Assembly: GCA_020137815.1 (NCBI GenBank)
Contig: CM035358.1
Location: 5,173,488 to 5,237,487, forward strand
Direction of reading: 5' to 3'
Origin: Hormiphora californensis
Lineage: Eukaryota > Ctenophora > Tentaculata > Cydippida > Pleurobrachiidae
Length of the DNA: 64,000 nucleotides
This document shows positions 1 through 11,192 of this stretch, in pieces (position 1 is the first letter of the stretch; each line of letters opens with the position of its first letter). The translations under genes and the position numbers were made by a program. Below the pieces are notes generated by a model, which saw only the letters and a program-made list of their open reading frames with translations, searched no databases and was not told the DNA's origin.

Positions 1-4
1 TGAT

Positions 5-760
5 ATGTATTGTGAGGTACAACATCACCCCACCATTCTACAGGGTGTCTTATCAACAGTGATCCTGACACTGATAGAGGCTCCCAGTGGGATTACAGCC
101 ACTCTTGCTATATGCAGGTATATCCAGATCAGATGGCCCTTTAGGCATCTTCGGACAACATATACAGCGTGGATAATGGTGGGATATATGGTGTATAATG
201 TGGCTACACAGGCTGCAATTGTGTTTCACAGGGGTTCCATGTATTTCAGTGAGATCCAGATTGTTCGGAATTTCTTCCTTTTTAGCAGGAGGAGATCCAG
301 TGTTCACCTCACATCTTTACTATCTATGTGGCCTAGTATAATGGTCCAGCTGGTCGGTATAGCCGCCTCAGTTCTTACTATTATCAGCCTCTTCAAACGG
401 CCTAAACGAGTTAGTACAGCGGTAGGGAAGAAACAACATCGGAGCAGGAAGTCCAGTATTAAAATCCTGATAACAAATGCGACTGGACTGCTATACACGG
501 CTCTGGCCCTGCTCTACCTGTTTCACGACTGGATGGAAGGGATGGCGGGAGTGTATTTTATCTTTGTGTTCCTCGTTATAGTTCCTACAGTGCTCTCATG
601 TGTAAACCCAATGGTTTATATTCTATTTACAAGGGAGGCGCTGAATCTCAAAAGGGAAGGAGGGATGCGGAAGAAAAGCCTCCAAATGCAGAGAATGAGT
701 GGTAGACTTAGTAATGTGAGCGGTCAGGGACGCTCGAGTTTACAGAATAGTGGCGGTTAA
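5..760 (+). CDS. Class A (rhodopsin-like) GPCR, 3' part
   Basis: This is the C-terminal part of a seven-helix receptor at the plasma membrane; the ligand is unknown. The open frame starts at the window edge, so TM1-TM2 and the true start lie outside. Around residues 31-46 the end of TM3 reads AICRYIQIRWPF, the position of the DRY motif, with Cys in place of Asp. Hydrophobic stretches fit TM4 (about 52-72), TM5 (about 103-130), TM6 (about 153-174) and TM7 (about 180-207). TM7 contains NPMVY, matching NPxxY. A basic, Ser-rich tail follows and ends at TAA 758-760. A CRY or otherwise altered DRY motif is seen in some receptors with shifted basal activity; that is family knowledge, not shown here. 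The minus-strand EGF/YWTD exons lie just downstream, so the two genes converge or are nested. Confidence 0.75.
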   Translation: MYCEVQHHPTILQGVLSTVILTLIEAPSGITATLAICRYIQIRWPFRHLRTTYTAWIMVGYMVYNVATQAAIVFHRGSMYFSEIQIVRNFFLFSRRRSSVHLTSLLSMWPSIMVQLVGIAASVLTIISLFKRPKRVSTAVGKKQHRSRKSSIKILITNATGLLYTALALLYLFHDWMEGMAGVYFIFVFLVIVPTVLSCVNPMVYILFTREALNLKREGGMRKKSLQMQRMSGRLSNVSGQGRSSLQNSGG

Positions 761-1031
761 TTCCACGTGCAAGTTGACGAGCTAATTATAAAGATGAATA
801 GGAATTAGGACGCCTGGGGTGAGGAATTGGTCATCATTTCTACATAGGTCTAATGTACATTTATTGCATTGACACAGCTTCAAACAAGATGAAAGATAAA
901 ACCATGGTGACACAATTTCTTAGGTTGAGATTTGTACATAATTGATTTTATTGCTATATTTGATTTTCTATTAATATTCCACCAACCAAACATGTGTTGT
1001 ATCCATGGTTGTATTGCAATATTGTACTTAC

Positions 1032-1139
1032 AGCGTTGTTTGTGTCGGTAACATGACTGTATTGCAATATTGTATAAGTACTTACAGCGTTGTTTGTGTC
1101 GGTAACATGACTGACCCAGACCCAGGTCTCCTTTCGATA
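1032..1139 (-). repeat. 54-bp tandem duplication carrying a splice donor
   Basis: Two near-identical 54-bp units each end with the same exon end and GTAAGT donor (exon ends at 1086 and 1032). The unit length is a multiple of three and the reading frame stays open across both. Confidence 0.75.
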
Positions 1140-1732
1140 ATTGAAATCAATGATGTTACTAGTATTGGTATTGAAGAGTATCTCCCCTGAGACACCAGTA
1201 AGGGGAGTCCTCTGCATTTGCCGCAGGTTACTGAACACAATATACGGCTCTACGGGACCTGATGAGGGAGGAATTATGACTTAAAGTGTAATTTGTAGTA
1301 GTTTTCTATGTTAGATTAAAATAAGGAATAGAGATTTCAAAGCATGTTACTGAGCTACATAAAGAATTCCCAGGGGGTCTGCTTGAAAGCTGCTCAGTGT
1401 TCAACTTTTAGCAGCTCACAATGCAAATGTAGAACTAGTTCGGTTCTAACCGAATTCTAGATTCTATGCGGCTCTTATCTTGTGTTCCCATTACACAGTA
1501 ACCAGAAGAAAGATGAGGGGATGCAAAAAATCCCAAAATCCTATTACCAACTTGAATTGTTCATACTTTCTGCGGAGCACAGACAGTGTCAAGCGACTCA
1601 ATTACTCACCTTTAGCAAGACAGGAGTGATTGTTGGCCGCTAGCTGGTATCCATCAGTGCAGTGACACCTGTAACTAGACTCCGTGTTCTCACACTCTTG
1701 GGAGCACGTCAGTACATCTGCCATACACTCAT
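1032..1732 (-). CDS. EGF-like plus LDLR class B (YWTD) exons, partial gene
   Basis: Two minus-strand exons fit an LDL-receptor/LRP-type extracellular protein. Exon a (1732-1610) is a 1-1 phase, 41-codon module that begins D-E-C and has the six-Cys spacing of a calcium-binding EGF domain, ending in CHCTDGYQLAANNHSC. Exon b (1258-1086) continues in phase. It gives EPYIVFSNLRQMQR and a Trp-rich end, as in the first blade of a YWTD propeller following an EGF domain. The donor after exon b (GCT then GTAAGT) is duplicated 54 bp further on, and using the second donor (exon end 1032) adds 18 in-frame residues. No further exons are visible in 1-1000, where the GPCR sits on the other strand, or clearly upstream. 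It could be part of a larger gene running off the window, or a fragment. Confidence 0.6.
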
Positions 1733-1740
1733 CTGGTAGG

Positions 1741-2344
1741 ATTTAATTAATTGATTAACTTTAATTGAAGTGTGTTCGCACGAGGCGATGACCCTGTTGC
1801 AGCAGAGGATCTGATCTTCTACAGCTTCGAACAACCTAAAGTGACTAAAGTGAGTGAATTAATATATTATTCAATGATAATTAAAGTCAACGGCAAACAC
1901 AGTTGGCGTACGATACCATAAATATCAGTTCAGCACTGTATGGATCTCTCCTTTCCGCGCCCTACGTCAAGGCAGGGAGTACTAATTAACTAATGTATCG
2001 CTCTCACTTTTCTCAAAGGGGATAAAAGTGAGAGACATACTTTTACTAAAAAACCTTGTTAGAGGGGATCATATAATCAGTATTCCCTTGGGACCATATA
2101 TCAGAGAGAAAGGAAGATTGAGATATTTTTTTGAAACTGAGCAACGTCCTTGCTGGCTGCTCTTCGATATTATCGCACTGCACCGGTGTTATTGTCGGAA
2201 AAAATGGAGAAATAAAAAGTTCCATACATACGGGATTTTGATTTTGGACCTTAACACTTCTCACCCATCAATGTAGTTGTTGTTGAAAATATGTAGCATG
2301 TTAATGTATGTACATGTACTAACTTACACCTGATTTGTAACAGT
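1741..2344. other. No gene recognised
   Basis: AT-rich sequence. The short ORFs here (2028-2276 and the antisense 2046-2264) resemble nothing I know and lack a convincing splice context. It could be intron of the EGF/YWTD gene. Confidence 0.4.
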
Positions 2345-2345
2345 T

Positions 2346-2408
<63 letters not shown>

Positions 2409-2635
2409 TCTCCCAAACAAGTAATGCACAGTAGCGTTTCAAAGGTGCCCCAAATGAATCTACTTATAAACTATAGAGACTCACTTTGTTTGAGACATGC
2501 TCATACGATCTACGACAAGACGCCAATTTGCTGTAACAGTTAACCATATTTTCGTTTTCTCAGTGCAGTGCTAGGTGAAAGAGTAAGAAAGTGATGGAGA
2601 GATAGTCCAGGGTCCAGAGAGAGAGAGAGAGAGAG

Positions 2636-2709
<74 letters not shown>

Positions 2710-2730
2710 AGGGAGAGGGAGAGAGAGATG
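2345..2730. repeat. CT and GA microsatellites
   Basis: (CT)n at about 2345-2404 and (GA)n at about 2617-2728, with a unique spacer between them. Ser/Leu-repeat ORFs here are artefacts of the dinucleotide repeat. Confidence 0.95.
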
Positions 2731-2949
2731 TCGACGTGTGTAAGAAGTACGTGTGTCACGTCTCCAGCTGTAGAGACCTATAACTCGTACGAGCTCGCTC
2801 TGTTCTACTCGTTCGCGGTAAGAGATAGAGAGAGGGGAAACTCAAGCACCCCAGCAAAGGAAGACACAGTGTACAATAATGCCGTGAAACAACGAAATGT
2901 TTTGCCGAATTCACGGCTTGGGACAATAAACCAGTAACCACTTTAATCA

Positions 2950-3027
2950 GGAAGCCGGATAGTAAGTCTCCGGTGTCCAAAAACTACTGTAGGTATTGGA
3001 CACCCGAGACCATATTATCCGGCTTCC
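2950..3027. mobile_element. Short inverted-repeat element (MITE-like)
   Basis: The 5' end GGAAGCCGGATA and 3' end TATCCGGCTTCC are inverted, and inner arms (CGGTGTCC / GGACACCCG) extend the stem to almost the whole 78 bp. The direct flank CTTTAATCAGG recurs near 3465. No target duplication is clear. Confidence 0.55.
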
Positions 3028-3529
3028 GGGTGGGGGTGTTAAAGCACGTATAAAACGTACAAGAAATAGAGAGAAGGAGAGAGAGAAGGAGAGAGAAGGA
3101 GAGAGAGAAGGAGGGAGAAAGAGCAACCATTTCAAATCAGATATAAGTACATGGAATATCATCAACTGACACCCGGCGGGCAAGTGGCCGAGTAGTCAGG
3201 TTTATGGCTTAGACGCTTTTATGTCCCAAATCCAAGTACCGTATGTAAATTTGTCTTTTTTAAATTTTAATATTTCGACAATAGCACCAGTGCAGTGCGA
3301 CTCTTTAAGAGTACTCCTCTTTAAGGGTACACCTAGCGTTTTTAAACATCGTTTGCCCAACCAAATGACTTCATAATATTCACAAGAGTTTAGCACATAT
3401 AAAATGGACGTGAAATATGCAAGGATAGCCTTAAACTCATGGCTTGTGACAATAAATTACTTTAATCAGGGCGGAGGGCCCCTATCAGGAAGCCCCAGTA
3501 ATGTATGCCTTTGTGGGTATAAAATCTCT

Positions 3530-3578
3530 TTCTAATTCTCTCTCACTCTCTCTCTCTCTCCCCCCCCCCCCCTCTCTC

Positions 3579-3646
<68 letters not shown>

Positions 3647-3757
3647 CTCCTCTAATCNNNNNNNNNNNNNNNNNNNNNNNNNNNNNNNNNNNNNNNNNNN
3701 NNNNNNNNNNNNNNNNNNNNNNNNNNNNNNNNNNNNNNNNNNNNNNNNNNNNNNNNN
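3530..3757. repeat. CT microsatellite followed by 100-N assembly gap
   Basis: (CT)n runs to about 3653, then exactly 100 N at 3658-3757. The fixed length suggests a scaffold join of unknown size, so order across it is less certain. Confidence 0.95.
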
Positions 3758-4452
3758 TTTACCGATGGACCAATTTGCCCAGCTTACCTGTACTAGTATA
3801 ATAGCCATGTTATATCAAGACTCCACTCCTGCTACCCAAACGAAAGTTTCTCTATTTTATCCCGACCCCAACCACCCGAAACGACCCCCTAATCAACCAC
3901 TAACACCCCATCTCCTCCTCTCCGGGACACTCAGAGCTTAATCCGAGTGGTGAAGGTAACAAACTGCACCACATTTATATGGACGGCAACTGGGGTGCTG
4001 TGTGAGTGTGCTGTGATGTCGGTAATTTCCTTACTCCCCTAAACATGTCCATACATCATCTACTGACTGCAGTATTGATCCAGCTCCATTTTAAGCTGGT
4101 TACATGGAAATGGGAATAGAAATTATAAATGCAGTGAATGGACTAGAAACATACCGAACATGGGAAGGATCAAGGATCCCGTGGTAAAAATTAGACACTG
4201 GCCACTCTTTGTGGACACCCATGTTTTGGATCGAATAATTTTTGAGAATAGTATGAGCAGCAAAACTGACCGTCCCATGAGGTGTTTTAGGATGTTCTCA
4301 ATTCTTACTCTGTGATATTAAAAACACAAATCTTAGGTATCCATTTCTATATATTACAGCGGATGGAAATTGGAAAATTAGTTTTGAATATGTACATAGA
4401 AATCATAAATATATTCCCCCCCCCCCAAAAAAGTGTGATTTTTGCTAATATA
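3758..4452. other. No gene recognised
   Basis: Low-complexity AT-rich sequence after the gap. I see no coding region with splice signals. Confidence 0.4.
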
Positions 4453-4585
4453 CAGTCGGTTCCCGATTTACCGCGATGCTCGGGGGAAAGATATTGCCTG
4501 ATAATTCGGGGTGCCCGGGTCAAATAATGTTAATTTCTTATCCCGGCTCGGGTATATCAACGACCGGTAAATTGGGGTCCGACTG
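4453..4585. mobile_element. TA-flanked MITE with CAGTCGG ends
   Basis: The ends CAGTCGG and CCGACTG are inverted for about 22 bp with mismatches and flanked by TA (4451-4452 and 4586-4587). This fits the Tc1/mariner/pogo type of terminus and target. Degenerate relatives occur near 42,860 and 62,440-62,490. Confidence 0.65.
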
Positions 4586-4773
4586 TAACTTAATAAATAG
4601 TTCTTTGTCCATCACAATCTTTTAACACTTATTTCCAGGTACTGATCATTGAGTTTCGAACAATGCCGTATAAACTGTCCTCTATCAATAATTATGAAGC
4701 TCCCATCATTTTTCCTGACAGAGGTATAATGGTATAATGCTAATTAATAATCAGGTCATTATCAGGTCATCAC

Positions 4774-4822
4774 AACACTTTAGGGTGTGGCAAACATATG
4801 TTTGCCACAACCTAAAGTGTTT
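4774..4822. repeat. Perfect-centre hairpin
   Basis: A palindrome of about 48 bp centred on CATATG, with arms AACACTTTAGG(G)TGTGGCAAA. It may be a tiny fold-back element or a stem-loop. Confidence 0.6.
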
Positions 4823-5394
4823 CAATTTGTATCCTGCTCCCTCTACACCCGGTCGAGCACTTTCGTGGCCGTCACCGCCCCGTACTGTATATTTTACAGT
4901 ATAAATCCTAAATCGCATTCTCTCTTCACTCTAATTTAAAATTATATCTCTCTCCCCTAGTTTGATTCGGTCCTGACCAAGATGTTAACGTTGGTACATA
5001 TTTGTCCTTTTCCTTCTCATTACACATACCAAGTTTCGAATAATGCCATGTGAACTGTCCTTTCATCCCGTTCCCGAAAATGAGGTATGGTAACAAGATT
5101 TAAATATTTATTTTATGAGTTTTGAATAATGTTTAAGGGGTCATCAATTCAGCCCTAAATTACAAATTGGCTTAATTCAGTTTTCAGATGGTGTTAAAAT
5201 GAACACACCATGTCACACCATGTCACACTAATACCCTAAGATTTAATCGGGGCGCGCGCGGTTGTTTTTAAAATAAAAGTTGAAACGTGTCAGCAGTTGG
5301 TAGCGTGGTCTGGTGTGCGCGTCTTAGCAACCCCTGAACTTAACGAGCGTGCAGGCCTACGCCCCTACGGGGCTTGCCTGCTTCGCAGGCAATG
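4823..5394. other. No gene recognised
   Basis: Sequence without long ORFs or clear repeats. A GC-rich stretch (ggggcgcgcgcgg at about 5250) begins the repeat-rich block that follows. Confidence 0.4.
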
Positions 5395-5650
5395 AGATAT
5401 GCCTCATGAGGCCTCATGAGACATGCATCATGTCAAAACTGCTCATGAGGCCTCATGAGACATCAAAACAAAGTTGGGATGAGGCACATGTCTCATGAGG
5501 CCTCATGAGCAGTGTCTCATGAGGCCTCATGAGGCCTCATGAGTGCCTCATGAGGCGCCTCATGAGGTCTCATGAGGCCTCATGAGGCACTGAAACAGCT
5601 GAAAATGTCTCATGAGGCCTCATGAGGCGCCTCATGAGGCCTCATGAGAC
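5395..5650. repeat. CATGAGGC palindromic array
   Basis: More than fifteen copies of the self-complementary words CTCATGAG and GGCCTCATGAGGC are spaced irregularly over 250 bp. A diverged inverted copy of this block and its right edge lies at 56,311-56,425, so it belongs to a dispersed repeat family. Confidence 0.8.
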
Positions 5651-5667
5651 AAACGGACACGTTCTTC

Positions 5668-6201
5668 CGACTTACCTCTTTTTCTCTTTTTTGAAAAAGT
5701 TTCAGTTCAAAAATTTGAACTGATTCGAGCTGTGATTTTCTCCGAGCGAAAAAAACCACGCGCGCGCGTGCGCGGCGTAAATTCTGGATTTGCGCGTAAC
5801 CAAACACCCAGATTTTAACGTCGCCCGAGCCACAACGCGTCAGACAAACGAGAAATTTTCAGACAGAAAAAGTTTTTTAAATTTGGAATTTTCTAATATT
5901 TGTCGACATAATAATATGATTGCATGAGATGTAACGCGCGAAATAAAGTTTTTGTGTGCTGCAAAAACGTGCGCGCGATCAAATTGAATCAATTGACATT
6001 TTGTTTGAAGTTTTTCTCGGAAAAAGTTTGGAATGCGCTGCAGGGGCGACGTTAAAATCTGGGTGTTTGGTTACGCGCAAATCCAGAATTTACGCCGCGC
6101 ACGCGCGCGCGTGGTTTTTTCGCTCGGAGAAAATCACAGCTCGAATCAGTTCAAATTTTTGAACTGAAACTTTTTCAAAAAAGAGGAAAAGAGAAAAAGT
6201 C
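5668..6201. mobile_element. Inverted-repeat element with about 158-bp arms
   Basis: Arms at about 5668-5826 and 6043-6201 are near-identical inverted copies. They contain CACGCGCGCGCG, TTCAAATTTTTGAACTG and CACCCAGATTTTAACG, around a spacer of about 215 bp. Part of the same arm recurs at 10,595-10,640, so the element is dispersed. No transposase is seen. Confidence 0.75.
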
Positions 6202-6543
6202 GAGGAAAATCCGAAAAACAGGCTTTGAGGGTTAAAATAAAGAACAATAGCGATGGTTGTTGATGGGTTTAAAAAGTAATGTGTTTAGATAAGAATTAAG
6301 AACGAGGGTTTTGACCAGAAACGTCCAAATTGTGTGATAAAAGTGTGTGACAAACTTACAAAATTACAAGACTTGATCGCTTACGCCTTACCGGTGCCAA
6401 TCGCCTAGTAAGAAATAAGGACTGTTAAAGAGATAATTAAAGCCTTATTCTAACGATCATAGTATCGATCATGGTCTGGATCATGGTCTGGATCACGGTC
6501 TGGATCATGGTCTCCCGTCTCAATCATGGTCTCCATTATGGTG

Positions 6544-6990
6544 TATGACTATGACTATGACTATGACTATGACTATGACTATGACTATGACTATGACTAT
6601 GACTATGACTATGACTATGACTATGACTATGACTATGACTATGACTATGACTATGACTATGACTATGACTATGACTATGACTATGACTATGACTATGACT
6701 ATGACTATGACTATGACTATGACTATGACTATGACTATGACTATGACTATGACTATGACTATGACTATGACTATGACTATGACTATGACTATGACTATGA
6801 CTATGACTATGACTATGACTATGACTATGACTATGACTATGACTATGACTATGACTATGACTATGACTATGACTATGACTATGACTATGACTATGACTAT
6901 GACTATGACTATGACTATGACTATGACTATGACTATGACTATGACTATGACTATGACTATGACTATGACTATGACTATGACTATGACTAT
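6544..6990. repeat. Perfect (TATGAC)n array
   Basis: About 74 copies of a 6-bp unit without a visible substitution. All frames are open, so translated Tyr-Asp, Met-Thr or Val-Ile repeats are artefacts. Confidence 0.98.
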
Positions 6991-8900
6991 GTCATGGTCT
7001 GTCATGGTCTGTCATGGTCTGTCATGGTCTGTCATGGTCTGTCATGGTCTGTCATGGTCTGTCATGGTCTGTCATGGTCTGTCATGGTCTGTCATGGTCT
7101 GTCATGGTCTGTCATGGTCTGTCATGGTCTGTCATGGTCTGTCATGGTCTGTCATGGTCTGTCATGGTCTGTCATGGTCTGTCATGGTCTGTCATGGTCT
7201 GTCATGGTCTGTCATGGTCTGTCATGGTCTGTCATGGTCTGTCATGGTCTGTCATGGTCTGTCATGGTCTGTCATGGTCTGTCATGGTCTGTCATGGTCT
7301 GTCATGGTCTGTCATGGTCTGTCATGGTCTGTCATGGTCTGTCATGGTCTGTCATGGTCTGTCATGGTCTGTCATGGTCTGTCATGGTCTGTCATGGTCT
7401 GTCATGGTCTGTCATGGTCTGTCATGGTCTGTCATGGTCTGTCATGGTCTGTCATGGTCTGTCATGGTCTGTCATGGTCTGTCATGGTCTGTCATGGTCT
7501 GTCATGGTCTGTCATGGTCTGTCATGGTCTGTCATGGTCTGTCATGGTCTGTCATGGTCTGTCATGGTCTGTCATGGTCTGTCATGGTCTGTCATGGTCT
7601 GTCATGGTCTGTCATGGTCTGTCATGGTCTGTCATGGTCTGTCATGGTCTGTCATGGTCTGTCATGGTCTGTCATGGTCTGTCATGGTCTGTCATGGTCT
7701 GTCATGGTCTGTCATGGTCTGTCATGGTCTGTCATGGTCTGTCATGGTCTGTCATGGTCTGTCATGGTCTGTCATGGTCTGTCATGGTCTGTCATGGTCT
7801 GTCATGGTCTGTCATGGTCTGTCATGGTCTGTCATGGTCTGTCATGGTCTGTCATGGTCTGTCATGGTCTGTCATGGTCTGTCATGGTCTGTCATGGTCT
7901 GTCATGGTCTGTCATGGTCTGTCATGGTCTGTCATGGTCTGTCATGGTCTGTCATGGTCTGTCATGGTCTGTCATGGTCTGTCATGGTCTGTCATGGTCT
8001 GTCATGGTCTGTCATGGTCTGTCATGGTCTGTCATGGTCTGTCATGGTCTGTCATGGTCTGTCATGGTCTGTCATGGTCTGTCATGGTCTGTCATGGTCT
8101 GTCATGGTCTGTCATGGTCTGTCATGGTCTGTCATGGTCTGTCATGGTCTGTCATGGTCTGTCATGGTCTGTCATGGTCTGTCATGGTCTGTCATGGTCT
8201 GTCATGGTCTGTCATGGTCTGTCATGGTCTGTCATGGTCTGTCATGGTCTGTCATGGTCTGTCATGGTCTGTCATGGTCTGTCATGGTCTGTCATGGTCT
8301 GTCATGGTCTGTCATGGTCTGTCATGGTCTGTCATGGTCTGTCATGGTCTGTCATGGTCTGTCATGGTCTGTCATGGTCTGTCATGGTCTGTCATGGTCT
8401 GTCATGGTCTGTCATGGTCTGTCATGGTCTGTCATGGTCTGTCATGGTCTGTCATGGTCTGTCATGGTCTGTCATGGTCTGTCATGGTCTGTCATGGTCT
8501 GTCATGGTCTGTCATGGTCTGTCATGGTCTGTCATGGTCTGTCATGGTCTGTCATGGTCTGTCATGGTCTGTCATGGTCTGTCATGGTCTGTCATGGTCT
8601 GTCATGGTCTGTCATGGTCTGTCATGGTCTGTCATGGTCTGTCATGGTCTGTCATGGTCTGTCATGGTCTGTCATGGTCTGTCATGGTCTGTCATGGTCT
8701 GTCATGGTCTGTCATGGTCTGTCATGGTCTGTCATGGTCTGTCATGGTCTGTCATGGTCTGTCATGGTCTGTCATGGTCTGTCATGGTCTGTCATGGTCT
8801 GTCATGGTCTGTCATGGTCTGTCATGGTCTGTCATGGTCTGTCATGGTCTGTCATGGTCTGTCATGGTCTGTCATGGTCTGTCATGGTCTGTCATGGTCT
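6991..8900. repeat. Perfect 10-bp satellite GTCATGGTCT, 191 copies
   Basis: 191 copies in exact register with no visible substitution. Degenerate copies of the unit at 6466-6540 (GATCATGGTCTG...) look like its seed, though the hexamer array now lies between them. Because 10 is not divisible by 3, all three forward frames give the same decapeptide, and the long ORFs here are not evidence of coding. Confidence 0.98.
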
Positions 8901-9420
8901 GTCTCGTGATGTCTCGTGATGTCTCGTGATGTCTCGTGATGTCTCGTGATGTCTCGTGATGTCTCGTGATGTCTCGTGATGTCTCGTGATGTCTCGTGAT
9001 GTCTCGTGATGTCTCGTGATGTCTCGTGATGTCTCGTGATGTCTCGTGATGTCTCGTGATGTCTCGTGATGTCTCGTGATGTCTCGTGATGTCTCGTGAT
9101 GTCTCGTGATGTCTCGTGATGTCTCGTGATGTCTCGTGATGTCTCGTGATGTCTCGTGATGTCTCGTGATGTCTCGTGATGTCTCGTGATGTCTCGTGAT
9201 GTCTCGTGATGTCTCGTGATGTCTCGTGATGTCTCGTGATGTCTCGTGATGTCTCGTGATGTCTCGTGATGTCTCGTGATGTCTCGTGATGTCTCGTGAT
9301 GTCTCGTGATGTCTCGTGATGTCTCGTGATGTCTCGTGATGTCTCGTGATGTCTCGTGATGTCTCGTGATGTCTCGTGATGTCTCGTGATGTCTCGTGAT
9401 GTCTCGTGATGTCTCGTGAT
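8901..9420. repeat. Perfect 10-bp satellite GTCTCGTGAT, 52 copies
   Basis: 52 exact copies follow the previous array without a break and share its GTC start. Degenerate copies (GATGTCTCGTGAATGTCT and similar) continue at 9430-9560. Minus-strand ORFs across it are repeat artefacts. Confidence 0.98.
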
Positions 9421-10275
9421 GTACTCTGAGGCTCGGAAAGTCGAGATGTCTGAGAGTTCAAGGAAAGTAACTCGGTGGAAGTCAAAAGAATGATGTCTCG
9501 TGAATGTCTCTGTGTCCGTGATGTCTGTGAATTCTGTGTCTTGATGTCCTGAGGATTGATGAGGGCGTGGATGCGAGAGCAATGAGTGAGTGACATATGA
9601 ATCATCGGAACCAGTGATGTATGCTGAGATCATGAGCGGAGCTCGATGACGCTCGCAAGACACAATGAACGAGCGCTATGCTCATGGGCAGTAGAGAGTC
9701 TGAAGATTCTGGATCTGAGCTCTGAGAGATCATGATAGGCGAATTGACAAGAAAACGGTTACTTAAGTTTGAGATTTAGCGATGACTTTGTATTGGTGAA
9801 TAGGAGATCGCTAGGAGCTAGAAGATGGTGGCATGGACTGTTTGATAGACTATAGACGATGCGGTGATCTGCTCAGAACTTAACGCGTGATAGATGTCAG
9901 TAAATTGTGTTTGAACCTTAACGAGGTAGAATAAGAACTTGGTACAAAGGCGGATGATATTCAAGTGTCTCTCACTCAATCAGCTAAATCCGCCTTGTTT
10001 CAAACTTAGATTAAATGCTCACGAGATTAGCCGTCAAAATGTTTAAAAGTGCGTCACAGACCCGCGGCCTTTTTTTCAATCTTGAATTAAAATCTCGAAT
10101 TTTTTTAATTTAACCCCCTGTTTGGAGCTCATGAATCTGGCATGAAAGACTCCTCAGCAGTATGATGAAGCTAGAGCGGATCATGGTGAGAGAGAGATAG
10201 CGAGAATGAGACGTGAGAGAAAGGAGAGGAGAGATAGAAGAGGAAGAGAGAACGAGAGAGAGAGAGAAGATGAGA

Positions 10276-10321
<46 letters not shown>

Positions 10322-11160
10322 GGTGAGAGATGATGAGCGAGAGAGAGAGCTCAGATACGTCCGAGCATCGAGAGGTGCGCTGATATTTTAATTTAAGACA
10401 TTGTGTAAATGTCAGAAAGAAAGAAGGAAGATAGAAAGGAAACGTGTGATGAAGAACATAAAATATCTACTGATTTGGTGATTTGGTACACTAAGTTACA
10501 TTCAGTTGACTTGACGTAACGCGCGGACTGACTTGAGCTGAGATCAGGCAGGTTGGTCGCGCGCGAGCTCGCAGGGGCCATATGACGTCATTTCGCGCAA
10601 ACACCCAGATTTTAACGCCGCCCTGCGCTGCAGCCCCCTCATGCGCGCACCCCCGCAACGAGGGGACTGAAGGGAATGCCGCGCGCGCGTTTGGCCTGAG
10701 CTCAGGACGGGCCCGGCTGGGTCGAAGATAACTTTGCGAGCGAAAAAACGGCGGTGCTTATAACTTTGGCCCCTGAAGTCCGTTTGACTTGATTCTTTCA
10801 CTAGCTGTTAGATCTGACAATTATCTACCTTGCTGTTTTTGAGAGAAGTAAATTGGACTTCAGGAAGCTGAGCAATAGCCGTTCAAAGATTGGTTGTTTT
10901 CAAAAAGTGACGTCACAGATCCCTGCAGGGACACTTTGTTTCAAATTTGAATTAAAATCTCGAATTTTTTTATTTTACCGCACTCGATTTTGCGGAGTTT
11001 GGTTCATATCTCCTGTTCCTGATAAGATAGAGACCTGAAACCGGTTGCATTTGAAAGCTGTTATCTTCCTCTTTCCAACGCTACCAAAACGATTTTTGTA
11101 CCTTAACTGGAACCGGAGATATGATTGATTATGTATTCCCCCCTAGCGCGGTATTCCCTC
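9421..11160. other. No gene recognised; degenerate repeats
   Basis: Degenerate decamer relatives run to about 9600. GA-rich sequence lies at 10,180-10,350 and a fragment of the 5668-6201 arm at 10,595-10,640. A direct repeat built on GAATTAAAATCTCGAA occurs at about 10,085 and 10,945, each about 40-50 bp after a gCGTCACAGA-type word. I see no coding exon. Confidence 0.5.
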
Positions 11161-11192
11161 CAGGCCCCTTATATTATATTATAAGGGGCCTG
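11161..11192. repeat. 13-bp-stem hairpin with AT-rich loop
   Basis: CAGGCCCCTTATA and TATAAGGGGCCTG are exact inverted copies around TTATAT. Confidence 0.7.

Noticed and set aside
2768-2817. Small exon-like stretch between a CAG acceptor and GTAAGA donor
   Set aside because: Only 50 nt, no neighbouring exons in phase and no recognisable product.
6526-8929. Very long ORFs (about 630-800 codons) on the plus strand
   Set aside because: They are translations of perfect 6- and 10-bp arrays, open in all forward frames by arithmetic; no unique coding sequence, start context or splice sites.
6991-9420. CRISPR-like array
   Set aside because: Units are contiguous 10-mers with no spacers, and the genome is animal.
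8872-9663. Minus-strand ORFs of about 240-260 codons
   Set aside because: Mostly the decamer repeat read in reverse; the unique N-terminal part has no recognisable domain.
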